Assembly (NCBI GenBank): GCA_002367305.1
Contig: DFBG01000090.1
Span: 1 to 6,850 of the forward strand
Direction of reading: 5' to 3'
DNA from: Actinobacteria bacterium UBA3086
GTDB taxonomy: Bacteria > Actinomycetota > Coriobacteriia > Anaerosomatales > UBA3086
DNA: 6,850 nt
In this document: one piece after another, positions 1-5,504 of the stretch
How positions within the stretch are numbered: the stretch's first letter is position 1
Layout: the number at the start of each line of letters is the position of its first letter
Notes under the pieces: model-generated
The model's database searches: none
Told to the model about the DNA's origin: nothing
The model's input: only the letters and a program-made list of their open reading frames with translations
Translations under genes and position numbers: made by a program

Positions 1-1
1 A

Positions 2-121
2 GACTATCTCGACAAAAACCCCGGCGGATACTGCCATATCGGCTTGGATCTCTTCCAAAAGGCGGCAGATGCGGTGCCCGATGCATCGCAGTTGCCAGCC
101 GCCTCAGATGTGGAGCTCTGA
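2..121 (+). CDS. C-terminal end of an unrecognised protein (5' truncated by window edge)
   Basis: One frame is open from the window edge for 39 codons and ends in TGA. The translation begins DYLDKNPGGYCHIGLDLF and has a balanced soluble-protein composition; its Ala/Pro/Asp-rich tail ends in DVEL. About two thirds of third codon positions are G or C. The opposite strand has an open frame with the same third positions, so composition alone cannot pick the strand. That minus frame has no start codon and is closed by stops on both sides within about 130 bases, whereas this frame can continue to the left. I do not recognise the family. The 173-base gap to the next gene suggests it is not tightly coupled to the ABC operon. 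Confidence 0.5.
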   Translation, partial: DYLDKNPGGYCHIGLDLFQKAADAVPDASQLPAASDVEL

Positions 122-294
122 GTTCCTGATCAGAATTCGTATTTGGGTCTATCCCACTCGTACTGATAAACTGTCCCTTGCGCGAATTGTGATATCTCCG
201 TGTGCGCCAACCGTTTCGAGTTCTGCGGCTCGAGAGAATACGGTAGTGCGCGTCACTCTTTGAGCCGCAAGGCAGCCCTGGCAAAGGAGCAGTA
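122..294 (+). promoter_or_regulatory. Leader/promoter region of the amino acid ABC operon
   Basis: This non-coding gap must carry the operon promoter unless the upstream gene reads through. I see no convincing -35/-10 pair. The best but weak candidate is a TGATAA-like hexamer at 164-169 with TTTGGG 16 bases upstream. A small dyad, TCGAG at 216-220 and CTCGA at 229-233, could form a 5-bp hairpin with an 8-base loop in the leader. No T-rich terminator follows the upstream stop codon. The assignment is by position, not by a recognised motif. Confidence 0.3.
283..289 (+). promoter_or_regulatory. Ribosome binding site supporting a TTG start
   Basis: AAAGGAG lies five bases before the TTG at 295. 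It fits the anti-Shine-Dalgarno sequence well. No ATG, GTG or TTG lies upstream in the same frame before the TAG at 244, so it fixes a TTG start for the ATPase gene. Confidence 0.75.
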
Positions 295-1020
295 TTGATC
301 AAGCTCACAGGCGTGAGTAAACATTTCGGGAGCCATCAGGCCCTCAAGAATATCGATCTCGAAGTTCCCGCCGGGCAGAAGCTCGTGGTCATCGGCCCTT
401 CGGGTTCGGGGAAATCGACGCTCATCCGTTGTATGAACATGCTGGAGAAGCCCAGTGCCGGTCAGGTCATCGTCGACGGTGTGGATCTCACCGCGCATCG
501 CGCTCCTATCGCCAAGGTCAGGCAGTCGGTGGCGATGGTCTTTCAGCAGTTCAACCTCTATCCCCACAAGACCGTTCTCGAGAACCTCACTCTGGCTCCG
601 ATCGTCGTACGCGGCGTTTCCAAGGACGAGGCTACGGAAACGGCACTCCAGTATCTGGAGCGCGTGGGTTTGAGCGAGAAGAAGGACAAGTATCCGGCGC
701 AGCTATCCGGTGGCCAGCAGCAGCGTGTTGCCATCGCACGTGCGCTCAACATGCATCCCAAGATCATGCTCTTCGACGAGCCGACCTCTGCGCTCGATCC
801 GGAGATGATCCAGGAAGTGCTCGAGGTCATCGTCGGTCTCGCGGACAGCGGCATCACCATGGTCGTTGTCACGCATGAGATGGGCTTCGCCAAGGAAGCT
901 GCGGACCGCGTGATCTTCATTGATGAAGGCGAAATCCTCGAGGATGGCACCCCTATCCACTTCTTCGAGAACCCGCAGCACGATCGTACAAAGCTGTTCC
1001 TGAGTAAGATCCTGCGCTAA
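295..1020 (+). CDS. Polar amino acid ABC transporter, ATP-binding protein (GlnQ/GluA type)
   Basis: This is the cytoplasmic ATPase that powers the importer encoded with the next three genes. At 241 residues it has the usual length for the GlnQ/HisP/GluA family, and every core motif is intact. Walker A GPSGSGKST is at residues 34-42, the Q-loop QQFNLYPH at 84-91, signature LSGGQQQR at 137-144, Walker B IMLFDEP at 157-163, D-loop SALD at 165-168, and the H-loop His at 194. The NLYPH stretch after the Q-loop and the GFAKEAADRVIF region are characteristic of polar amino acid ATPases. The start is TTG, chosen because of a strong upstream AAAGGAG and the normal N-terminus (MIKLTGVSKHFG). It is first in an ATPase, binding protein, permease, permease order, as in Corynebacterium gluABCD. 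Substrate cannot be read from this subunit. A 107-base gap separates it from the binding protein gene. Confidence 0.95.
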   Translation: MIKLTGVSKHFGSHQALKNIDLEVPAGQKLVVIGPSGSGKSTLIRCMNMLEKPSAGQVIVDGVDLTAHRAPIAKVRQSVAMVFQQFNLYPHKTVLENLTLAPIVVRGVSKDEATETALQYLERVGLSEKKDKYPAQLSGGQQQRVAIARALNMHPKIMLFDEPTSALDPEMIQEVLEVIVGLADSGITMVVVTHEMGFAKEAADRVIFIDEGEILEDGTPIHFFENPQHDRTKLFLSKILR

Positions 1021-1037
1021 ACTGCGCTCTCCATTCT

Positions 1038-1055
1038 GGTTGGTCGAGATCAACC
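1038..1055 (+). other. Intergenic hairpin between ATPase and binding-protein genes
   Basis: GGTTGGT (1038-1044) can pair with ATCAACC (1049-1055) around the tetraloop CGAG. This gives seven pairs including one G-U, starting 17 bases after the ATPase stop codon. No T-tract follows, so it is a poor intrinsic terminator. Such a stem could act in RNA processing or stabilise the downstream mRNA, but no function is shown. Confidence 0.4.
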
Positions 1056-1096
1056 GATCTCTTCTGCATTGGTACCACTGTCAGCACGACTAAGTA

Positions 1097-1124
1097 TCCC
1101 GGGATGCCCCGGGGAGAGGGAGGT
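1097..1124 (+). promoter_or_regulatory. GC hairpin next to the ribosome binding site of the binding-protein gene
   Basis: CCCGGG (1098-1103) can fold onto CCC and GGG (1107-1109 and 1111-1113) around the loop ATG, with one bulged C at 1110. The stem ends four bases before a strong Shine-Dalgarno GGGAGGT (1118-1124), which lies three bases before ATG 1128. The stem could keep the site exposed or compete with it. The ATG at 1104 sits in the hairpin loop and is unlikely to be the start. Confidence 0.4.
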
Positions 1125-1127
1125 AGC

Positions 1128-1967
1128 ATGAAGAAGTCAGCATTTCTATTGGTTCTTGCGCTCATGCTCGCACTGAGCGCCGTCACGCTCGTCGGATGCG
1201 GTTCTGACGATGCCGATGACACCGATGCCGACACCGGCACCGAGGCTGTAAGCGATCTGCCGGCCGGAGTTCAGGCCATCGCAGACGAGGGTGAGCTGCG
1301 CGTGGGCGTTAAGGCCGACGTACCCAACTTCGGTTTGCAGGATGCCGCATCTGGTGATTTCTCCGGCATGGAGATCGATCTGGCGTACGAACTGGCCGAG
1401 CGTATGGGCCTCAGCATGGACGACGTGAAGTTCGAGGCCGTCACGGCCAAGACTCGCGGTCCGCTGCTGGACAACGGCCAGCTCGACGTGGTCATCGCAA
1501 CCTTCACTGTCAAGCCCGAGCGTCTTGAGCAGTGGAACTTCTCCGACACGTACTACCAGGACGAGGTTGGTCTGCTCGTGAAGACCGATTCCGGCATTGA
1601 GGGTCTCGCTGACCTCGACGGCAAGTCCATTGGTGTCGCTCAGGGTGCCACGACTCGTGACGCAGTTCTCGTTGAGACGGATGCCGCAGGCATCTCCGTC
1701 GAGTTCTTCGAGTTCGCCACCTACCCTGAGATCAACGCAGCTCTCGAGTCCGGTCGTGTCGACGCATTCTCCGTCGACAAGTCCATCCTCTCGGGCTATC
1801 TCACCGAGGATTCCATGATCCTGGACGACGGCTTCTCGCCGCAGGACTACGGTATCGCCACCAAGCTGGGCTCCGATGATCTCACCACCTTCATCAACGA
1901 TATGCTCGACGAGATGGTGGAGAGCGGCGATATGGATACGCTGCTCGCGAAGTGGAACCTCAAGTAA
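1128..1967 (+). CDS. Amino acid ABC transporter substrate-binding lipoprotein (PEB1a/GluB-like)
   Basis: Extracytoplasmic solute-binding protein that delivers the amino acid to the two permeases encoded downstream. With the start at ATG 1128 it has 279 residues. The signal peptide is MKK followed by a hydrophobic run, ending in lipobox LVGC (residues 21-24), so Cys24 should be lipidated and anchor the protein to the outer face of the membrane. An acidic linker rich in D and T (about 25-43) spaces the domain from the membrane. The binding domain (about 50-279) has family landmarks VGVKADVPNFG (59-69), AKTRGPLLDNG (107-117), ATFTVKPER (124-132), FSDTYYQDEVGLLV (138-151), IGVAQGATT (168-176) and VDAFSVDKS (211-219). 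From memory these match Campylobacter PEB1a, an aspartate/glutamate binder, nearly motif for motif. Arg110 and Arg132 are candidate ligand-carboxylate contacts. An in-frame ATG at 1104 would put MPRGEGGS before the signal peptide and is rejected because the strong ribosome site precedes 1128. Acidic amino acid specificity is inference; glutamine is the alternative. Confidence 0.93.
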   Translation: MKKSAFLLVLALMLALSAVTLVGCGSDDADDTDADTGTEAVSDLPAGVQAIADEGELRVGVKADVPNFGLQDAASGDFSGMEIDLAYELAERMGLSMDDVKFEAVTAKTRGPLLDNGQLDVVIATFTVKPERLEQWNFSDTYYQDEVGLLVKTDSGIEGLADLDGKSIGVAQGATTRDAVLVETDAAGISVEFFEFATYPEINAALESGRVDAFSVDKSILSGYLTEDSMILDDGFSPQDYGIATKLGSDDLTTFINDMLDEMVESGDMDTLLAKWNLK

Positions 1968-1995
1968 TTCTTGTTGACTGGAACGAAAGTGGACC

Positions 1996-2706
1996 ATGTC
2001 TGAATTTTTCGCGAGCATAGGCTTTCTCCAGGAGGGACCGTTCGCGGTCCCCCGCTGGGAAGCGCTGTTCGAGAAAGGCATGGACACGCTCTGGCAAGGA
2101 GCGGCCACTACATTGCTGGTGGCGTCCCTGGGACTGGCGCTTGCGCTGGTCCTAGGGATCGTCATCGGCGTGATGTCTGCCTCGCACTGGCGGATCCCGC
2201 GCGCCTTCGCACGGGGATATGTTGAGTTCTTTCAAAACACGCCGCTGCTGATCCAAGTTTTTATGCTCTACAACGCGTTGCCGCTTCTGTTCGAGGGTCT
2301 GTTCCTGCCCGTGGTCACCATCGGCATTCTGGGCGTCGGCATGTACCACGGCGCCTACATCGCCGAGGTCGTTCGCGCTGGCATTCAGTCCATCGGGCGC
2401 GGTCAGCTCGAGGCGGCGCTGTCGCAAGGATTCGGCTACGTGGGCGCCATGCGCTACATCGTGGTTCCGCAGGCGATGAGGATCGTTCTACCGCCCATGA
2501 CCAACCAGGCGGTCAGTCTGATCAAGAACACCTCCGTCATCGCGATCATCGCAGGAGGAGACCTCATGTATGCCGGTGACTCGTTCGCCGGTCGTTTCGG
2601 CCACTATGGCCCGACATATGTGATGGTCGGACTCATCTACTTCCTGATGTGCTTCCCGCTCGCCATCCTGGCCCGGCGCCTCGAAGAACGATTGAGGGCT
2701 GACTGA
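1996..2706 (+). CDS. Amino acid ABC transporter permease (HisM/GluC type)
   Basis: First of two membrane subunits that form the transport channel. It has 236 residues. After an amphipathic N-terminal stretch come hydrophobic segments at about 37-60, 84-115, 155-190 and 205-226. The sequence FFQNTPLLIQVF (78-89) is the conserved block of polar amino acid permeases (normally R/N-TP/LPLL). The EAA coupling loop that docks on the ATPase is GQLEAALSQGF (136-146), with the usual Pro at 158. The gene lies 28 bases after the binding-protein stop. No clear Shine-Dalgarno precedes its ATG, so translation may depend on coupling or be modest. Its TGA overlaps the ATG of the second permease by one base, as expected for subunits made in equal amounts. 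The pair is GluC/GluD-like by order. Confidence 0.92.
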   Translation: MSEFFASIGFLQEGPFAVPRWEALFEKGMDTLWQGAATTLLVASLGLALALVLGIVIGVMSASHWRIPRAFARGYVEFFQNTPLLIQVFMLYNALPLLFEGLFLPVVTIGILGVGMYHGAYIAEVVRAGIQSIGRGQLEAALSQGFGYVGAMRYIVVPQAMRIVLPPMTNQAVSLIKNTSVIAIIAGGDLMYAGDSFAGRFGHYGPTYVMVGLIYFLMCFPLAILARRLEERLRAD

Positions 2707-3392
2707 TGGATGCATTCATGAGTAGCCCCGTCATGGACATGTTGACCGACTCGTTGCTCTGGCTGGGCCTTGGTCGCGGTCTGATCCTCACGCTGGAGGT
2801 TGCCGTTCTGGCGATCGTGCTTAGCTTCGTTTTCGGGACGATCCTTGGCGCAATGCGGTATTCCAGATTGCCTGTCATCAGTCATGTGGCGGGTATGTAT
2901 GTCGAGATCATCCGCAATCTGCCCGTGCTCTTGTTGATCCTCACGAGCTATTTCGTACTTGGTCTGCCGGCCATGTGGGCCGCTACCATCGGTCTCACCA
3001 TCTATACCTCAGCAATTATCGCCGAGGTCATCCGTGGCGGCCTGAACTCAGTGCCCAAGGGTCAGTGGGAGGCCGCGCGTTCGCAGGGCTTCTCGTTCCT
3101 GCAGTCCATGCGCCACGTCGTGCTTCCGCCGGCAGTGGTGAAGATGATCCCGCCGATCGTGTCTCAGTTCATCACCGTCATCAAGGACTCGTCGTTCGCC
3201 ATGGCGATCGGCGCCTACGAGCTGATGTTCAAGGGGACGATTCTTGCGGCGACGTTCTGGAAGCCCGAACAGATCATCACCATCTACATCGTGATATCGC
3301 TCATCTACTTCACGATCAACTTCGCCATCTCGACGTTTGCGCGTCGGATACAGGCCAAGTTGTCGGTGGGTCGGGGTTCCATCGGCGCGTAG
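2706..3392 (+). CDS. Amino acid ABC transporter permease (GluD/GltK type)
   Basis: Second membrane subunit of the importer, 228 residues. Hydrophobic segments lie at about 25-50, 72-106, 140-165 and 185-210. The conserved block EIIRNLPVLLLIL (67-79) and the EAA loop GQWEAARSQGF (119-129), with Pro141 after it, place it in the HisMQ permease family and show that it can couple to the ATPase. ATG 2706 is chosen because GAGGG at 2694-2698 sits seven bases upstream and the codon overlaps the stop of the first permease (TGATG). The ATG codons at 2718 and 2733 are possible but have no better site. It is the last gene of the operon. The C-terminus is basic (RRIQAKLSVGRG), as expected for a cytoplasmic tail. 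No clear terminator follows. Confidence 0.92.
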   Translation: MDAFMSSPVMDMLTDSLLWLGLGRGLILTLEVAVLAIVLSFVFGTILGAMRYSRLPVISHVAGMYVEIIRNLPVLLLILTSYFVLGLPAMWAATIGLTIYTSAIIAEVIRGGLNSVPKGQWEAARSQGFSFLQSMRHVVLPPAVVKMIPPIVSQFITVIKDSSFAMAIGAYELMFKGTILAATFWKPEQIITIYIVISLIYFTINFAISTFARRIQAKLSVGRGSIGA

Positions 3393-3439
3393 ATCGAGGA
3401 CGGCGCCCAACGAGGCGGCCACCTTTGAATCCGCGAGAC
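3393..3439. other. Convergent intergenic gap without a clear terminator
   Basis: The plus-strand ABC operon and the minus-strand citrate synthase block run toward each other across 47 bases. I looked for a stem followed by a T-tract in either direction and found only short GC-rich palindromes such as GGCGCC, with no T-run. Transcripts may overlap here. Confidence 0.5.
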
Positions 3440-3670
3440 CTAGACTTCGATCGCTGTTGCGGTCGCATCCACACCAGCAGTCTGCCCGGCGCTTGCGAGC
3501 GCATCCGCCCAGTCCGCATCGGCTAGAGTCGGCGGGATGGCAATGGTGCCTGTCATGGAGAATAGTGGAGTATCGCTCATGGGCGCGTCCGTGGTGCTCG
3601 TCTCGACCGACTCGATCGTGATGCCCAGACGAGCCAGGCCCTGCGAAAGTCTCCCTATGTTGGTGGCCAG
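3440..3670 (-). pseudogene. Truncated ACT-domain protein, GcvR-like C-terminal fragment
   Basis: A minus-strand frame is open from a TGA at 3695-3697 to a TAG at 3440-3442. The 76 codons from 3670 down read like protein: helix NIGRLSQGLARLG, strand ITIESVET, a loop with PMSDTPLFSMT, strand TGTIAIP, and a last helix and strand ending in GVDATATAIEV. This order, and the LFSMTGTIAIP and GVD blocks, fit the second ACT domain of GcvR-type glycine cleavage regulators, which sense small ligands. About 70 percent of third positions are G or C, as in a real gene. The first ACT strand, its usual ligand loop and any first ACT domain are missing. There is no ATG, GTG or TTG until an internal ATG at 3578, and no ribosome site. 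The eight codons before 3670 overlap the end of ppiC in another frame. Most likely it is the remnant of a deleted gene. A sequencing or assembly deletion, or a +1 frameshift fusion to PpiC, is less likely. Confidence 0.6.
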
Positions 3671-3671
3671 A

Positions 3672-3950
3672 CTAGCTGCGGCTGGTGATCTCGATCAGGT
3701 GATAGCCGAACTGCGTCTGCACCGGACCGTGTACCACGCCGACTTCGTCACGGAAGACGACTTCGTCGAACTCGCGCACCATCTGGCCGGGGGAGAACTC
3801 GCCCAGTGCTCCGCCGTCACGCTTGGACGGGCAACTGGAGTACTTCTTGGCCATGTCGCCGAAGTCGGCGCCGTCGGCGATCTCCTGCTTGGCCCTGTTG
3901 GCTTCCTCGGCGGTGCTCACGAGGATGTGTCGCGCGGAGGCTCTGCTCAT
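3672..3950 (-). CDS. ppiC: Peptidyl-prolyl cis-trans isomerase, single-domain parvulin (PpiC type)
   Basis: Catalyses cis-trans isomerisation of Xaa-Pro bonds and helps protein folding. It has 92 residues, almost the same as E. coli PpiC (93, from memory), and consists of the parvulin domain alone. There is no signal peptide or lipobox, so it should act in the cytoplasm, unlike PrsA/SurA. Landmarks are ARHILV with His8, GADFGDMAKKYSSCPS with Cys40, GGALGEF (46-52), GQMVREFDEVVF with Met57 and Phe61, and TQFGYHLIEI with His84. These are the usual active-site positions. The frame is open further upstream to 4094, but that extension lies inside the citrate synthase gene and reads as non-protein. 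The start at 3950 is set by the domain boundary and by the ATGA overlap with the citrate synthase stop, which implies translational coupling. Confidence 0.92.
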   Translation of the reverse strand: MSRASARHILVSTAEEANRAKQEIADGADFGDMAKKYSSCPSKRDGGALGEFSPGQMVREFDEVVFRDEVGVVHGPVQTQFGYHLIEITSRS

Positions 3951-5359
3951 GATGTGGGATTCCCTTCGGTCTCGGTCGCACTGGCGATCGAACGGTCGGC
4001 AATGGGTATGTATTCGCGTCGTGGGGCGACGCTCCGGTACGCGGGACGTATGATCTTGCTGCCGTTGGCAATCTCCTCGATACGATGCGAGCACCAGCCC
4101 ACGATGCGAGCCACGGCGAATAGGGGCGTGAACATCTCGGGCGGGATATTGAGCAGTCGGTAGACGAGCCCGGAGTAGAAGTCCACGTTCGCGCTGACGC
4201 CCTTATAGACCTTGCGCTTGGCGCCGATCGCCTCGGCCGCGAGCTGTTCCACTTTGTTGTAGAGCTGGAACTCGTCCTGCATGCCCTTCTCGGCTGCGAG
4301 TGCGCCGGCATAGCTCCGCAGAATCTCAGTGCGAGGATCGGATATCGAGTAGACAGGATGTCCCATGCCGTAGATGAGGCCGGCTCCATCGAACGCCTGC
4401 TTGTCCAGAAGCTTCGCGAGATACGCCCTGATCTGGTCGTCGTTCTCCCAGTCGGTGACGTGCGTCTTGAGGTCCTCGAACATCTCCGTGACCTTGAGGT
4501 TCGCTCCGCCGTGACGAGGCCCCTTGAGCGAGCAGAGCGATGCGGTCGTGCTGGAGTAGGTGTCTGTCCCCGTGGATGAGACCACGTGTGTGGTGAACGA
4601 TGAGTTATTGCCGCCGCCGTGCTCGGCCTGCAGAACCAGAGTGAGATCGAGGAGCGCGGCTTCCAGCGGCGTGTAGCGGTTATCGGGCCGCAGCATATAC
4701 AGGAGGTTCTGCGCCGTGGAGAGCTCAGGCAGTGGCCGATGGATGAACAGGCTCCGACCCCGGAACTGGTGCGCGCTCGCCTGGTAGGCGTAGACGGCGA
4801 GAGTGGGCATCGCAGCGATCAGTTTCAGGCTCTGGCGCAGCACGTTGGAGATCGAGGTGTCATCGGGGTTCTCGTCGAGCACATAGAGTCCGAGGATGCT
4901 GCGCGTGAGTCCGTTCATGGTGTTCGGGCTGGGATTGCGGAGGATCGCGTCGCGCACGAAGTACTTGGGCAGAACCCGATCCACTCCCAGGCGGCGCTGG
5001 AAGACTTCAAGTTCGTCGGCTGAGGGAAGCTCGCCAAAGAGGAGCAGGTAGCAAGTCTCCTCGAAACCGAATCGTTTCTCGGAAACGAAGCCGTCCACGA
5101 GGTCGGCGACGAAGATGCCGCGATAGGCGAGGCGCCCCGGTACGCGTTCCGGCGGGTCGCTGTTGGGCGTGAAGCCGACGACCTCACCGATACTGGTGAG
5201 ACCGGCCAACACGCCCTTGCCTGAGACGTCGCGAAGACCACGCTTGACGTCGTGCTTGGCGAACAAGTCGGGGTCAACGATGCTGCTCTCGGAGGCCATG
5301 TTGGCCCATCTCAAGAGGTTCGTTTCTGCTTCGATGCGCTGTTTTGAGGTCTGTTTCAA
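3947..5359 (-). CDS. gltA: Citrate synthase (citrate/2-methylcitrate synthase family)
   Basis: Condenses oxaloacetate and acetyl-CoA to citrate, feeding the oxidative branch toward 2-oxoglutarate and glutamate. It has 470 residues. Catalytic positions are His283 in GPRHGGAN, His334 in GMGHPVY and Asp393 in NVDFYSGLVY; the conserved EHGGGNNSSF (246-255), DPR (341-343) and the late Arg in FAVARIVGW (414-422) are also present. Proline replaces the Arg of the GHRVY motif typical of E. coli GltA, which I believe is normal in clostridial/actinobacterial relatives of this branch. The N-terminal VKRGLRDVSGKGVLAGLT (38-55) is the family's entry motif. The start is taken as TTG 5359 because residues 15-36 resemble family N-termini and a weak GAGAAAG lies about ten bases upstream. 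ATG 5299 (Met21) is the alternative, also without a good ribosome site. The gene overlaps ppiC by four bases. A 2-methylcitrate synthase role cannot be excluded, but no prp genes are in view. Confidence 0.93.
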   Translation of the reverse strand: MKQTSKQRIEAETNLLRWANMASESSIVDPDLFAKHDVKRGLRDVSGKGVLAGLTSIGEVVGFTPNSDPPERVPGRLAYRGIFVADLVDGFVSEKRFGFEETCYLLLFGELPSADELEVFQRRLGVDRVLPKYFVRDAILRNPSPNTMNGLTRSILGLYVLDENPDDTSISNVLRQSLKLIAAMPTLAVYAYQASAHQFRGRSLFIHRPLPELSTAQNLLYMLRPDNRYTPLEAALLDLTLVLQAEHGGGNNSSFTTHVVSSTGTDTYSSTTASLCSLKGPRHGGANLKVTEMFEDLKTHVTDWENDDQIRAYLAKLLDKQAFDGAGLIYGMGHPVYSISDPRTEILRSYAGALAAEKGMQDEFQLYNKVEQLAAEAIGAKRKVYKGVSANVDFYSGLVYRLLNIPPEMFTPLFAVARIVGWCSHRIEEIANGSKIIRPAYRSVAPRREYIPIADRSIASATETEGNPTS

Positions 5360-5408
5360 ATCCAGGGTACTTTCTCACGATGGTGTATCAGGGGTGCACA
5401 AAGATTCT

Positions 5409-5422
5409 TCCCCATGTGGGGA
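5409..5422. promoter_or_regulatory. Inverted repeat upstream of citrate synthase, candidate operator
   Basis: TCCCCATGTGGGGA is a perfect 6-bp dyad with a two-base centre, 50 bases upstream of the TTG start. Its short centre makes a protein-binding site more likely than an RNA hairpin. A related half-matching sequence, CCCCATATGTGG on the minus strand, lies at 5452-5463, with centres 42 bases apart (about four helical turns). I cannot name a regulator. Confidence 0.35.
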
Positions 5423-5461
5423 GATTAGCTTCGCGGCAGACCCCTATTCTGCCACATATGG

Positions 5462-5494
5462 GGCTCTGAACGAATTCGGGGGTCGTTCGGAGCC
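5462..5494 (-). terminator. Strong hairpin 10 bases after the dusB stop, terminator-like without T-tract
   Basis: On the plus strand GGCTCTGAACGA (5462-5473) faces TCGTTCGGAGCC (5483-5494) across a nine-base loop. This is twelve consecutive pairs, one of them U-G. On the minus-strand transcript the same position is a C-A mismatch, leaving stems of 5 and 6 pairs. The position right behind dusB fits a 3'-end structure for the dus transcript. No T-run follows in either direction, so if it terminates it is of the T-less kind reported for GC-rich bacteria. The alternative is an mRNA-stabilising or processing stem. Confidence 0.45.
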
Positions 5495-5504
5495 ACCGAT
5501 GAGG

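Noticed and set aside
4..129. Minus-strand open frame at the left edge
   Set aside because: It has stops at both ends within the window and no start codon. The plus frame, open to the edge, is the better gene candidate.
1104..1127. Earlier ATG for the binding protein at 1104
   Set aside because: It would place eight extra residues before a canonical lipoprotein signal peptide. The strong Shine-Dalgarno lies between it and ATG 1128.
1146..2165. Long minus-strand open frame (339 codons) opposite the binding-protein gene and start of the first permease
   Set aside because: It is the mirror of a GC-rich gene. Its translation is rich in His/Glu/Arg with no recognisable domain, while the plus strand encodes obvious transporter proteins.
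3489..3502. Small hairpin GCGCT-TGCG-AGCGC
   Set aside because: It lies inside the ACT coding fragment and is only five pairs, as common by chance in GC-rich coding DNA. It is not placed as a terminator for either block.
3671..3700. Programmed frameshift joining PpiC to the ACT fragment
   Set aside because: The AGC TAG T context is not a known slippery site and no stimulatory stem or Shine-Dalgarno-like element is evident. It is kept only as a test alternative, not as a feature.
3951..4094. N-terminal extension of ppiC up to 4094
   Set aside because: The extra 48 residues are Arg/His-rich, lie wholly inside the citrate synthase coding region, and would precede a complete parvulin domain of normal length.
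3537..4163. Plus-strand open frame of 208 codons opposite ppiC and the gltA 3' end
   Set aside because: The minus strand carries PpiC, the ACT fragment and citrate synthase, all recognisable. The plus reading has no domain or ribosome site.
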